Positions 28,060 through 36,610 of a stretch of 64,000 nt of DNA are shown here, in pieces. The stretch lies in NCBI RefSeq assembly GCF_019492185.1, contig NZ_JAICCF010000004.1, positions 496,001 through 560,000 of the forward strand, written 5' to 3'. Made by a program: the position numbers and the translations under genes. Every line of letters begins with the position of its first letter. Within the stretch, counting starts at the first letter, position 1. Under the pieces are notes generated by a model. It saw nothing but the letters and a program-made list of their open reading frames with translations. It ran no database searches and was not told the origin of the DNA. The stretch is from Chitinophaga rhizophila. Lineage in GTDB: Bacteria; Bacteroidota; Bacteroidia; Chitinophagales; Chitinophagaceae.

Positions 28060-28096
28060 GAAAGGCAAACCCGGAAATGTACCGGATCTGCCTTTC
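28060..28096 (-). terminator. Terminator for the twin-lipoprotein genes
   Basis: The arms GAAAGGCA and TGCCTTTC, with an inner CCGG/CCGG pair, lie 60 bases past the stop at 28156. Read on the minus strand, the hairpin is followed by TTTCTTTT. Confidence 0.7.
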
Positions 28097-28155
28097 AATA
28101 GCAGCGTGATATATGATTCGGGAGACCTGTTAGTCATATCCCGTAGCATTACAAA

Positions 28156-29040
28156 TCAAGGTGCAGGTATATACTGGTACCGGAGATTTGTATAGTCGTT
28201 GCTGACAGGCTCACTGAACCTGGCGCTGGTGATTAGTCCGATACTGTCTTTTTCGTAGGAGTAGACCTCTGTCTTAATAATGGGTGCCCACTCAAATGAT
28301 CCGATCTGCTCAACATAGTTCATCACTTTAGTCCTGACGTTGTTCCTGGAGATAAACGGCGGGTACAGGTAGCGGAATTTATCTTGGATGACCGGAAAAT
28401 AGAGGTTCATATTCAGGTACCGGTACACATTGTTACAGGTATCATAGTTGTTATAGTCAATTACGTCTGACAAGGTATAACCGCCCCACTGACCTTCGTT
28501 CAATGTACGCCATTCTGCCAGGTTATTGCCTATATATGTATACCGGAAAGAATCTACCATTGGAAACTCGTTCATGGTGTAATAAGCGTATTGCCTGACT
28601 GACGTACCGCTGTATACAAAGACATGGGTGCCGGACAGCAATTGTTGCCCGTTTGACCCTGAAACTGTGTAAACGCGCAGTGTATCCATCTGGTTGTTTG
28701 CATTATAATGGATGCGTTTAATCATGCGCTGCGGTGGAAAGCCGGACAGCCAGCTATTAATCTGCGATACCCGGCGCTGACTGTCATAGGTAAAAGTATC
28801 TCTCCGGATAGTGTCAATACCATTTCTGTAATTCGGCGCGCAGCTGAGATTAACCCATGGCTGGTCTCCGCCTGCCGGATAAATAAACTCTTCTTTTATG
28901 TATTCTGTTTTACCGGGCAACTGCTCATATATTTTAGTGAGCAGCCAGTCGCCGGTAGATGGTTGTCCTGGTACGTGTTCGTACTTTGTACAGCCTGCCC
29001 AAAGAAGAGCGCTGCAACATATTAAGAGGAAGTATTTCAT
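28156..29040 (-). CDS. Hypothetical lipoprotein, twin copy A
   Basis: This 294-residue exported lipoprotein has the lipobox LWAGC (Cys16). It contains FTYDSQQRVSQINSW and KRIHYNANNQMDTLRVY, short repeats like the YD/DUF4595-type repeats of Bacteroidota surface lipoproteins. It shares the layout and the YDSQQRVS motif with the gene 24 bases upstream, so the two are tandem paralogs. The surface location is inferred from family habit; ligand or partner unknown. Confidence 0.7.
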   Translation of the reverse strand: MKYFLLICCSALLWAGCTKYEHVPGQPSTGDWLLTKIYEQLPGKTEYIKEEFIYPAGGDQPWVNLSCAPNYRNGIDTIRRDTFTYDSQRRVSQINSWLSGFPPQRMIKRIHYNANNQMDTLRVYTVSGSNGQQLLSGTHVFVYSGTSVRQYAYYTMNEFPMVDSFRYTYIGNNLAEWRTLNEGQWGGYTLSDVIDYNNYDTCNNVYRYLNMNLYFPVIQDKFRYLYPPFISRNNVRTKVMNYVEQIGSFEWAPIIKTEVYSYEKDSIGLITSARFSEPVSNDYTNLRYQYIPAP

Positions 29041-29064
29041 TGTTTGTAGTTAAATAGTGAGCAA

Positions 29065-29937
29065 TTAGTTCCTGGCGTTGTACTGATAGATCTGGCTGTA
29101 TCTGATGGCAACAGGCAATTCGATATAAGTGGAATTTAAAAGGTTGTACAAATCTCCGTAGGCGGAAGTATAATAATGAGTAATATCCAGCAGTGGCAGC
29201 CGCCGGGTCTGGAAGTTGTTTTTGGGCAATTTAGGAGCTGCCATGAGTATCCTGATGTCATCAAGCCAGGTATAGGAAGGCTCTATTTCGAGTGATTCCA
29301 TGTGCGTCTGACGCAGGGCATTCGGACGATTGTCATAGTCAGACAGTTCCTGGTATACTGACTCCAGCCCGTTCATTCTTACACTAACCAGGTTTTGCTG
29401 ACTATTGTAAACAAAAACGGCAGTATCAGGGGCTTTATTAGCATAGTGAGCAATCTTGCTGATGACGGTATCCTGGTATTGATAAACCGTACTGTCTACC
29501 AGGTAATAGCTGTTGAGCGTTGTGTTCAGCAGATACTTTTTACTGAGGGTTCTTCGTCCGCTACCATCGTAGCTGAACTCTTTCTTATACCGTTCAGCAG
29601 GGTAACTAGAGTGATCACCGAGTATATAGGATACTCGCTGCTGACTGTCATAGAAGAAGGTATCCGTCCTATCAAACGGAGTAGCCGGATTAATAAAATC
29701 TGTTCTGACATGGTAGTACTTTACTTTACCAAACTCGTTGTAGGTAAATTCATGCCGGGACATATCTCTTATACCTGCTCCTATGAACCTGTCTAATGAC
29801 AGGTATTTGAGTTCCCATACATAGTCAATGTCTGTTGTCTGGCAACAGGTAGTTGTTTCTTTTTTACAGGCGCTGAGCATTGCCATGAATATAATGGCAA
29901 GGGGTATCAGCCTGAAAATGCGGATTGTGCTTTTCAT
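29065..29937 (-). CDS. Hypothetical lipoprotein, twin copy B
   Basis: This 290-residue lipoprotein has a signal peptide and lipobox (LSACK, Cys24). It has FFYDSQQRVSYILG, KKEFSYDGSGRRTLSKKYL and VYNSQQNLVSVRM, the same repeat style as the next gene. It is the first gene of the pair; the spacing of 24 bases suggests one transcript. The two proteins differ enough that they may recognise different targets. Confidence 0.7.
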   Translation of the reverse strand: MKSTIRIFRLIPLAIIFMAMLSACKKETTTCCQTTDIDYVWELKYLSLDRFIGAGIRDMSRHEFTYNEFGKVKYYHVRTDFINPATPFDRTDTFFYDSQQRVSYILGDHSSYPAERYKKEFSYDGSGRRTLSKKYLLNTTLNSYYLVDSTVYQYQDTVISKIAHYANKAPDTAVFVYNSQQNLVSVRMNGLESVYQELSDYDNRPNALRQTHMESLEIEPSYTWLDDIRILMAAPKLPKNNFQTRRLPLLDITHYYTSAYGDLYNLLNSTYIELPVAIRYSQIYQYNARN

Positions 29938-30136
29938 AACATGATTGAGGTTAATTGAATAACATTCAGCAGACTGGTCTGTCGTAACTTATTACAGGGC
30001 TAATGGGGTCTATGATTTGGTTTTGGATTTTGGGTAATGCTAATTTAAGGTATATTGAGCTGTCATCAGAAAGTATTTTGCAACCCGGCCTAGTACGCAC
30101 GATGGTGGGCGCTGATAAGGTAAGCCGGCAGCGGGT

Positions 30137-30311
30137 TTATTGCTGATAGCTGCGCAGGAGAAACGCATACAGCCGGCAGCAATAGTTATTCTTGCCGCTT
30201 AAGAAGATGAGGATTATTGCTGATAGCTGCGCAGGGGAAAAGCATACAGGCGGCAGCAATAGTTATTCTTGCCGCTTAAGAGGATGAGGATTATTGCTGA
30301 TAGCGGCGCAG
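30137..30311. repeat. Tandem 77-bp minisatellite (2.3 copies)
   Basis: Copies start at 30137, 30214 and 30291 (the last is cut short), differing at only a few positions. Each full copy contains an 8-base inverted repeat TATTGCTG ... CAGCAATA and could fold into a hairpin. It lies in the 483-base gap 29938-30420, where no gene was found. It is not CRISPR-like: the units are directly joined without spacers. Confidence 0.9.
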
Positions 30312-30369
30312 AGTGGACTGGCGCATCGCATAACAGGCGGGCGGCTTTTACCCGACTGGCGTTATAACA

Positions 30370-30400
30370 GCAGCTGACCCTGTGTAGTAGGATCAGCTGC
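30370..30400 (-). terminator. Possible terminator after the cupin gene
   Basis: The arms GCAGCTGA / TCAGCTGC, extended inward by pairing next to them, lie 21 bases past the cupin stop. On the minus strand only TGTT follows, so the U-tract is weak. Confidence 0.45.
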
Positions 30401-30420
30401 GTGTCTTGCCTGAGAGAATG

Positions 30421-30816
30421 TTATTTGACATATTGTTCGTCACTCACCTTCTCCAGCCAGGTTACCACCTCGCCATTCAGTTCTTCCTGAATAGCAACGT
30501 GACTCATGGCTTTCCCTGGCGAAGCGCCATGCCAGTGTTTTTCACCTGGCTCAAACCACACCACATCGCCTGGCCTGATCTCTTCAACCGGTCCGCCTTC
30601 GCGTTGTACCCAACCCAGGCCAGATATAATAACGAGTGTTTGTCCGACGGGATGTGTATGCCAGGCCGTCCTAGCGCCGGGTTCAAACGTGACCAGTGCG
30701 CCAGCAGCTTTAGTAACATCCTTTTTCTGGAACAGCGGGTCTATTCTGACTGCACCAGTAAACCATGCTTCCGGTCCTTTAACAGATGCCTGCGCACCGT
30801 TTCTGATTATATCCAT
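30421..30816 (-). CDS. Single cupin domain protein
   Basis: This 131-residue soluble protein has the cupin motif 1 as ARTAWHTHPVGQTLVIISGLGWVQ (about 49-72) and motif 2 as IRPGDVVWFEPGEKHWHGASP (about 80-100). The His, His, Glu/Gln and His metal ligands look present. Similar small cupins occur beside carboxymuconolactone decarboxylases and as (R)-mandelonitrile-lyase-like enzymes. The reaction cannot be named from sequence. It follows the acetyltransferase by 90 bases, on the same strand as an AraC regulator. Confidence 0.8.
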   Translation of the reverse strand: MDIIRNGAQASVKGPEAWFTGAVRIDPLFQKKDVTKAAGALVTFEPGARTAWHTHPVGQTLVIISGLGWVQREGGPVEEIRPGDVVWFEPGEKHWHGASPGKAMSHVAIQEELNGEVVTWLEKVSDEQYVK

Positions 30817-30906
30817 ATCGGTTTATTTAATGAGTAATATGAGCTATTTATAAGCGAAACTTCTTTATCATCGGAAATGCCGGCTGCGTCGCTCAGTTTG
30901 CAGGCA

Positions 30907-31494
30907 TCAGACCTGGTCAGGTTCGATTGTCCTGATCACTCTGGCAGGAATGCCTCCTACTACTGTATTATCCGGAACGTCTTTACTCACCACAGCACCC
31001 GCAGCAACAACTGCATTTTCTCCAACTGTAACACCTGGCAGAATAGTAGCGCCTGCACCAATCCAGGCATTACGTTTTATGAGGATAGGCTTACATAGCA
31101 TTCCACGGCGTTCTGCCGGAGACAACGGGTGGTTTTCAGTGACCAGGTTTACCCGCGGACCGATCAGCACCTGATCCTCCAGCGTGATACCCCCCATGTC
31201 CAGGAAAGAACAGGCATGGTTGATAAATACGTTCTTACCGATAGAGATAAAGCGTCCGATGTTGGTGTAGAATGGAGCGAAGATAGTAGTACTTTTATCC
31301 ACCGGACGTCCGATGATCTCACTCAACCTGTCGCGCACCTCATCAACGCTGGTGGCAGCATTTAAGGCCGGCGTCAAAGCCAGGGTACGGGCCACCAGTT
31401 CATCTACTTTCACAAACTCCGGATCGCTGAGTTGCACCAGCTCTCCTGCGCTTAATCTTTGGAAGATATCTTTCATTTCCCAAAGGTCGGTCAT
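30907..31494 (-). CDS. Maltose/galactoside O-acetyltransferase-like hexapeptide enzyme
   Basis: This 195-residue left-handed beta-helix acetyltransferase has hexapeptide repeats from about residue 75 (NIGRFISIGKNVFINHACSFLDMGGITLEDQVLIGPRVNLVTENHP). It includes the ENHP catalytic-histidine region and the C-terminal WIGAGATILPGVTVGENAVVAAGAVVSKDVP coils. The first 60 residues are a helical cap shared with maltose O-acetyltransferases. It transfers acetyl from acetyl-CoA to a sugar or small acceptor in the cytoplasm. It is 45 bases after the AraC gene and probably under its control. Confidence 0.85.
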   Translation of the reverse strand: MTDLWEMKDIFQRLSAGELVQLSDPEFVKVDELVARTLALTPALNAATSVDEVRDRLSEIIGRPVDKSTTIFAPFYTNIGRFISIGKNVFINHACSFLDMGGITLEDQVLIGPRVNLVTENHPLSPAERRGMLCKPILIKRNAWIGAGATILPGVTVGENAVVAAGAVVSKDVPDNTVVGGIPARVIRTIEPDQV

Positions 31495-31539
31495 TCTGTC
31501 TGTACTGGCTTATGAAGATCAAAGCAATTATTAAGGATT

Positions 31540-32418
31540 TCAAACTACCGTCTCCCGGAATGCGCCAGGGTTAGTACCGGTAATTTTCCTGAAGAAGTTA
31601 TTAAAGTAACTGGGATATTCAAAACCTAAAGCATAGGCAATTTCAGCAACGTTCCAGTCGGTGTGATGCAATAACGCTTTGGCTTCACGCACGATACGCT
31701 CGGCAATATGTGTGGTAGTTGACTTACCGGTGGTTTCCTTGACCGCTTTGTTCAGGTAATTGACGTGAATAGACAATGCTTTTGCATAGTCATGGGCAGT
31801 ATTCATAGTCAGGGGGCGTTCAGCGGTTTCGATAGGGAACTGCCGTTCCAGTAATTCCAGAAATACAGCCGTGATACGCGACAAAGCATTTTTATGCTGG
31901 TTGAAGTTAGCCGAAGGCTGCATCTTCAGTGCTTCATGGATAATCAGGTTGATATAGTTGCGAATCAGGTCGTCTTTATAGGCATAGGTAGTCTGCTGTT
32001 CTTCAATCATTTTCTCGAATATCCCATTGAGGAAAAGGCGCTGCTGCTCCGTCATCATCAATATAGGCGTTCCACCGATTTTGAACAAGGGAGACTGCTG
32101 GAGGCTGTCAGACCGGTCGGCTGACTTCAGGAAGTCGCCCGAGAAAAGGCAGGTATAGCCCATGTAGGTGGTAGAGAGCGTCTCCCATGAATAGGGAACA
32201 TGGGGGTTACCGAAGAATAGCACAGTGCCTTCCGCCTCAAAGCTTCTGTCAGCGTAATGAATGATGCTTTTTCCGGTAGTCAGGCAGATCTTGTAAAAGT
32301 CTTTCCTGCTATATATCCGGGTTGCGTTACTGTCACTTTCGATCTGCCACACGTTGAAGCCTTTCAGCTTCAGGTCCCGGTTAAAGTCAGACAGCAGACG
32401 ATCATTTTTAATAGCCAT
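31540..32418 (-). CDS. AraC family transcriptional regulator
   Basis: This 292-residue protein has an N-terminal ligand domain and a C-terminal double helix-turn-helix at about 190-290: AKALSIHVNYLNKAVKETTGKSTTTHIAERIVREAK and WNVAEIAYALGFEYPSYFNNFFRKITGTNPGAFRE. It is upstream of, and on the same strand as, the acetyltransferase and cupin genes, which are its likely targets. The region upstream of it holds the 66-bp tandem repeat. Confidence 0.9.
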   Translation of the reverse strand: MAIKNDRLLSDFNRDLKLKGFNVWQIESDSNATRIYSRKDFYKICLTTGKSIIHYADRSFEAEGTVLFFGNPHVPYSWETLSTTYMGYTCLFSGDFLKSADRSDSLQQSPLFKIGGTPILMMTEQQRLFLNGIFEKMIEEQQTTYAYKDDLIRNYINLIIHEALKMQPSANFNQHKNALSRITAVFLELLERQFPIETAERPLTMNTAHDYAKALSIHVNYLNKAVKETTGKSTTTHIAERIVREAKALLHHTDWNVAEIAYALGFEYPSYFNNFFRKITGTNPGAFRETVV

Positions 32419-32469
32419 ACCACAAACTTAAGAAATTCAAAACTACGTAAGGGCTAATATGCTGGTGAC

Positions 32470-32667
32470 AGCACCGATAGCAGCCGTCGTAGAAACGTGT
32501 AAGATAACTGTATACCTGGAGACGGGATAGCTAAAAGCACCGGTAGCAGCCGTCGCAGAAACGTGTAAGATAACTATATACCTGGAGACGGGATAGCTAA
32601 AAGCACCGGTAGCAGCCGTCGCAGATCCGCGTAAGATAACTGTATACCTGGAGACGGGATAGCTAAA
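32470..32667. repeat. Tandem 66-bp minisatellite (3 copies)
   Basis: Copies start at 32470, 32536 and 32602, with a handful of differences (for example a change in the middle of copy 3). The unit includes AGCACCGGTAGCAGCCGTCG and CTGTATACCTGGAGACGGGA. It fills most of the gap between two divergent genes (AraC start 32418, propeller-like protein start 32744). The units are directly adjacent without spacers. Confidence 0.92.
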
Positions 32668-32682
32668 TCCGCACTCATATAA

Positions 32683-32700
32683 TATTGTTTATATACAATA
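32683..32700. promoter_or_regulatory. Inverted repeat before the 661-residue gene
   Basis: TATTGT-TTATAT-ACAATA, a perfect 6-base inverted repeat with a 6-base spacer, lies about 44 bases upstream of the ATG at 32744. It could be an operator. A near -7 sequence (GTACTTTG) follows at about 32705. Confidence 0.4.
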
Positions 32701-32743
32701 AGTCGTACTTTGCGCAGCACCCTATACCCTTAGAACGTACATC

Positions 32744-34729
32744 ATGATAAAAAATAGTAAGATTAATGCGCTGGTCGCTACCGAAGTGGGTAACTTGTTT
32801 AATGACCACCTACGGATACTCGGATTTAAGTTCTCCAAAGCCAAGGCGCAGTTTACGAGAAAGAAAGGTCCGATACAGCAACTGATTGTTCTATCATCCC
32901 CAGGCACCAACCTTTACTATGAGGAAACCACAGCCACATTGTTCTTACGCTTCAGTGTGAACGCCTATATTGACGTACCAGGTTACCAGGAATGGTATAC
33001 CCAATATACCGGAGACGGGTGCTATGTCAGGTACCCACAACGTACATTCAGGTCGGAGGTAGCCATCTCGTTTGATCAGCTTAAACCGGACGACTTCCTT
33101 TCCTTTTCAAGGCATGCTTCACCGCGGGAGCAGCTTATACAACGCACTGATTACGCCGCGTCAGGAATAGCCGACAGGTCGGCACAGGATTTTATACCAA
33201 CCGCAGACCTTCTTACCACCGGTATAAACCTGTTGATGGAAGAGGTAGGAAAATACACAACTATTCCTGACATAGTGGATCAAATCACCGACCCGGCCCC
33301 TAAGCACCTCGGATTATTACTTTTCGGAGGTTATATAGAGAAAGCCATTCCTTTATTTGAGACGAACTATCAGCGATATATCAACAGCATCCAACAAACA
33401 CAGACTACCGATCCTTCAGCCGCAAACGTGCTGAAAGTCGAACTGGCCGCATTAGTGATGCTGGCACAGCAGTTACTGAACATCACCTATGAGAATCCGT
33501 TCAGGCGCAGGATAAAAATCAGTGAGCCGAAGCAGGAACTGTTTGAACTGGCCCCAGGTTTGACCTATCAGGAGGCGCTCCGTTTTGATACAACAGGATT
33601 TACTATTGATGCGTTTCATGTAAATGCAACAGGAGAAGTAATGATCTTTTCAGCGAAAAAGACTATCTACAAATTTGACGCATCCGGTAGACTTGTCTTT
33701 GAGAAAACAATCTTACCAGCACCAGGATTTTGTCCTCCTTTTGGGCCGAAGTCAGGAAGTATTGAGGCTACAGGAGCTTTCTTTATCAATAACCATATCA
33801 TCGATAAAGATAACAACCACCTGGAACTGCCTTTGCCGGATATGGGCAAACCTGGCAAGCACCTCCATAAATGCGACGTAACTGATCTGGTATATTCGGC
33901 AGCGCACCAACAATACTATGTCTTGTTCAATAACTGGTTCCTGATATATAACGACAAGGGCGTCCTAGAGAAGCAATTAGCCGTGGAAGATAACATGCAT
34001 AATAGCATCGTTACAGATAAACAATGGATTGTAACCAGACAGCAACATACACTAAATACTATTCTCGATTTTGACGGGCAAGTGGTAGCCGAATATGACT
34101 TCACTGATGGTAATCACTATTATGCCTTCTCCCCTGCTAAAGACAGACTGCTTTGTTTCTTTTATACGGCCAAGTCGCAGTATTATGATCTGACTACCGG
34201 CCGTAAGGAAGTGCTATGGGCGCACCCGACCTATATTAAAGGGTACAAGGAGATCATGTACAACGATACTAACCACAATTTCGGGCTGACGATCGCCGCC
34301 TTTTCTCCTGACGGGCAATATATAGCCGGAGGCGGAGATCATGGCAAATATGTAGCCTGGAAACTGCCCGGACTGGAAAGAGTGGAACTGATACCTATGC
34401 AGGAAGTAATAGACCTGTTCAAGCCAGAAACCAGCATTGCCGTAAATATGGCAACGGGAGATGCACAAACCCTATCTTCAGCAAAAACCTCACTCGTAGA
34501 ACTGGAAGGCCATACCTTTCTGAAAAACAGGAGTAATGATGTTAATCGTATCCTGTTTCTCGACAATGGAGACTATTTCCTGTTGGTATTGGATACCGGT
34601 ATCACCATGATATGGGACAGGCATTTAAAGAATATTGGGTATGCCAGGGATATGAGTATACACGCGCATGCAGACCGGTTTATCAGCATCATTAAAGAGA
34701 ATGAATACACTGTCTACACCCGGGTATAG
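32744..34729 (+). CDS. Unrecognised protein: DUF4304-like N-terminus plus propeller-like C-terminus
   Basis: This 661-residue cytoplasmic protein has no signal peptide. Residues about 1-130 (NDHLRILGFKFSKAKAQFTRKKG, LFLRFSVNAYIDVPGYQEWY) resemble DUF4304-type domains, which are found in immunity and toxin-related contexts. About 150-270 is helical. From about 290 the sequence has repeating beta strands such as IYKFDASGRLVFEKTI, FLIYNDKGVLEKQLAV, TILDFDGQVVAEYDF, and IAAFSPDGQYIAGGGDHGKYVAWKL, the last being a WD40/propeller-like blade. Function unknown. It is flanked upstream by minisatellite DNA and stands alone. Confidence 0.65.
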   Translation: MIKNSKINALVATEVGNLFNDHLRILGFKFSKAKAQFTRKKGPIQQLIVLSSPGTNLYYEETTATLFLRFSVNAYIDVPGYQEWYTQYTGDGCYVRYPQRTFRSEVAISFDQLKPDDFLSFSRHASPREQLIQRTDYAASGIADRSAQDFIPTADLLTTGINLLMEEVGKYTTIPDIVDQITDPAPKHLGLLLFGGYIEKAIPLFETNYQRYINSIQQTQTTDPSAANVLKVELAALVMLAQQLLNITYENPFRRRIKISEPKQELFELAPGLTYQEALRFDTTGFTIDAFHVNATGEVMIFSAKKTIYKFDASGRLVFEKTILPAPGFCPPFGPKSGSIEATGAFFINNHIIDKDNNHLELPLPDMGKPGKHLHKCDVTDLVYSAAHQQYYVLFNNWFLIYNDKGVLEKQLAVEDNMHNSIVTDKQWIVTRQQHTLNTILDFDGQVVAEYDFTDGNHYYAFSPAKDRLLCFFYTAKSQYYDLTTGRKEVLWAHPTYIKGYKEIMYNDTNHNFGLTIAAFSPDGQYIAGGGDHGKYVAWKLPGLERVELIPMQEVIDLFKPETSIAVNMATGDAQTLSSAKTSLVELEGHTFLKNRSNDVNRILFLDNGDYFLLVLDTGITMIWDRHLKNIGYARDMSIHAHADRFISIIKENEYTVYTRV

Positions 34730-34782
34730 AAGAAACGGGATAACTATCTGCTAAAGGCAGCATACAATTATCCTGGGCACAA

Positions 34783-35073
34783 TCACTCTTCACCAACCCT
34801 TTTAGCCTGGCCGGCAGTGATAGTTACGACCAGGTTAAACCCATCCTGCTTCATATACGCTATCAGGCAATTATACAATTGTATAACTGCCGTCCGGCAG
34901 GCTGTATGGAAAGGTATGTTTATACCAGGAAAGAGCAGCCGGTCCAGACCAACTTTCGCCCTCAACAGGGATACAAGTTTACCATTACTGACGAAGTTAT
35001 CAATGATCTTGATGAGGATAGCGCTGGCAGGCAGGTTGTCTACCTGTAAAGCTTTCAGCGCCAGGAGAATCAT
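34783..35073 (-). CDS. Small hypothetical ORF
   Basis: This 96-residue frame has codon use like its neighbours (many CTG, CGG, GGT). It is preferred over a plus-strand frame covering the same bases, whose product looks less like a protein. It contains VGLDRLLFPGINIPFHT and a hydrophobic N-terminus (LALKALQVDNLPASAILIKII). The frame stays open upstream for about 17 codons before a stop. It could be a small gene or the end of a decayed one. Not recognised. Confidence 0.4.
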   Translation of the reverse strand: MILLALKALQVDNLPASAILIKIIDNFVSNGKLVSLLRAKVGLDRLLFPGINIPFHTACRTAVIQLYNCLIAYMKQDGFNLVVTITAGQAKRVGEE

Positions 35074-35413
35074 GCCTTTTTGAACTAATAAAGGCGTTTG
35101 TAAGCAATAAGAAGGTAAGCGTAATTCTCAGTAAAGGCATAACCTTGTCCATTTAACTATCATGCAGTCAGGGTTTTAACATTAATTACCTGAGATGCCA
35201 GTGGATGAAGTGGAAATTGTCGAATTAGACGATATAAAGTCGTCTTGTAATGGCAAATCCAACAATGGATAAACAGGTGTAAAAAATGTATAAAATTATG
35301 AATTGATACTTCATGAGTGGCCGCACCAGAACGGGAAGGAATACTGTTATCGTTGGAATTATTTATCATTCAGAATATAACTAACTTACGACAGCTTAAA
35401 AAGGATAGACATT
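35074..35413. other. Intergenic region before AraC gene
   Basis: No supported gene is seen. A small hairpin GACGA-TATAAAG-TCGTC occurs near 35230. The rest is AT-rich and presumably holds the promoter of the AraC gene. Confidence 0.4.
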
Positions 35414-36304
35414 ATGCCGAACGGGAATGACGTTATGAAAAAGCTGCCAGATGGTTTTGCCGGGCAGCAATCCTGTATTCTGCCCGAGGCCAGAAGGAAG
35501 TATTGCGCTACGCATGCACTTTGCCGGAAGCTGTATATTACTGACATCGGCTTCTATCCACATGCCGGACTTCATAACAGAGAGCGCCCGGCTGGCTGTG
35601 CACAGTATATCCTGATCTATTGCATTGCGGGTGAAGGCTGGTACCGGCTAAATGGCAAAACATATGCAGTAAAGGCCAATCAGTACTTCATACTTCCGAG
35701 AAAAGAAGGACATGAATATGGCGCAGCCGATAAAACACCATGGAGCATATATTGGGTGCATTTTACAGGTGAACAGGCAGACCACCTTTCCCGTTTTCTG
35801 ATGCCAAGAAAATATGCCGGTCCGCAAACTATTGCACCCTCCCCTATGCGGCAGATGTTATTCGAGGACATCCTGCATCACCTGGAGTTCATGAATAACA
35901 CAGAAAGTATCATCTATGCTAACTGCAACCTATATAGTTTCCTCAGCTCATTCAAGCAGGTGCCACTGAAAGCTGCAGACCAGATCAGCAATCCCATTCA
36001 AAGCGTCATTGCGTTAATGAAAAACAACCTGGAAAAGAACCTTACGTTGAAAGACTTTGCCGCTTATGTGAACCTGTCGGCCTCCCACCTTTCTGCACTA
36101 TTCAGGGAAAAGACAAAGTATTCTCCTGTCAGCCTATTTACTTCGCTCAAGATCCAGAAGGCCAGTCAGCTGTTACAGGAAAGCGACTATAACATAAAAA
36201 CAATCGCACTGCAGCTAGGGTATGACGACCAGTATCACTTTTCGCGGGTATTTAAGAAAGTAATGGGCGTTTCTCCGCGGACCTTTAAGCAAACAGGAAA
36301 GTAA
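35414..36304 (+). CDS. AraC family regulator with cupin sensor domain
   Basis: This 296-residue protein (or 289 from the ATG at 35435) has an N-terminal AraC-type cupin, with AQYILIYCIAGEGWYRLNGKTYAVKANQYFILPRKEGHEYGA at about 60-105. The C-terminal helix-turn-helix pair is NLTLKDFAAYVNLSASHLSALFREKTKYSP and YNIKTIALQLGYDDQYHFSRVFKKVMGVSPRTFK. This arrangement is typical of sugar-responsive regulators. The beta-helix and PHP-like genes that follow on the same strand are plausible targets. Confidence 0.92.
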   Translation: MPNGNDVMKKLPDGFAGQQSCILPEARRKYCATHALCRKLYITDIGFYPHAGLHNRERPAGCAQYILIYCIAGEGWYRLNGKTYAVKANQYFILPRKEGHEYGAADKTPWSIYWVHFTGEQADHLSRFLMPRKYAGPQTIAPSPMRQMLFEDILHHLEFMNNTESIIYANCNLYSFLSSFKQVPLKAADQISNPIQSVIALMKNNLEKNLTLKDFAAYVNLSASHLSALFREKTKYSPVSLFTSLKIQKASQLLQESDYNIKTIALQLGYDDQYHFSRVFKKVMGVSPRTFKQTGK

Positions 36305-36610
36305 CAGAACAATATGACTCAACCGCTACCAGCCTACGCGTTATTATCTGTGCGCTCAGCATGTTAAACGCGCCGGCAATCAACATCTGTGGCCCGTGCA
36401 TCTTTCATTGTGGCATGGCACTCATTTTGTATTTTGTAGTGTAAAACCGACAGAAGAACCGATACACTTTACAGATAGATTGTCTCAACAAGATCATGTG
36501 AACGGAAGCCCCGTATTAACATTAAAACCTTATTTGATTGTTTCGACGAAAGCGCGACTCCGTACGTCTGCGCACACTGAAAATTTGATCATATCTTAAA
36601 AACCAAACCA
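36305..36610. other. Intergenic region before beta-helix gene
   Basis: No supported gene is seen; one open frame (36396-36599) has unlikely composition. A TATTTTG stretch near 36430 resembles a -7 box, but it is far from the start at 36611. Confidence 0.35.

Noticed and set aside
30137..32667. CRISPR array
   Set aside because: The 77-bp and 66-bp repeats are joined head to tail without spacers, and no cas genes are present.
36396..36599. 67-codon plus-strand frame before the beta-helix gene
   Set aside because: Its composition is unlikely for a protein and no start context or homology pattern is seen.
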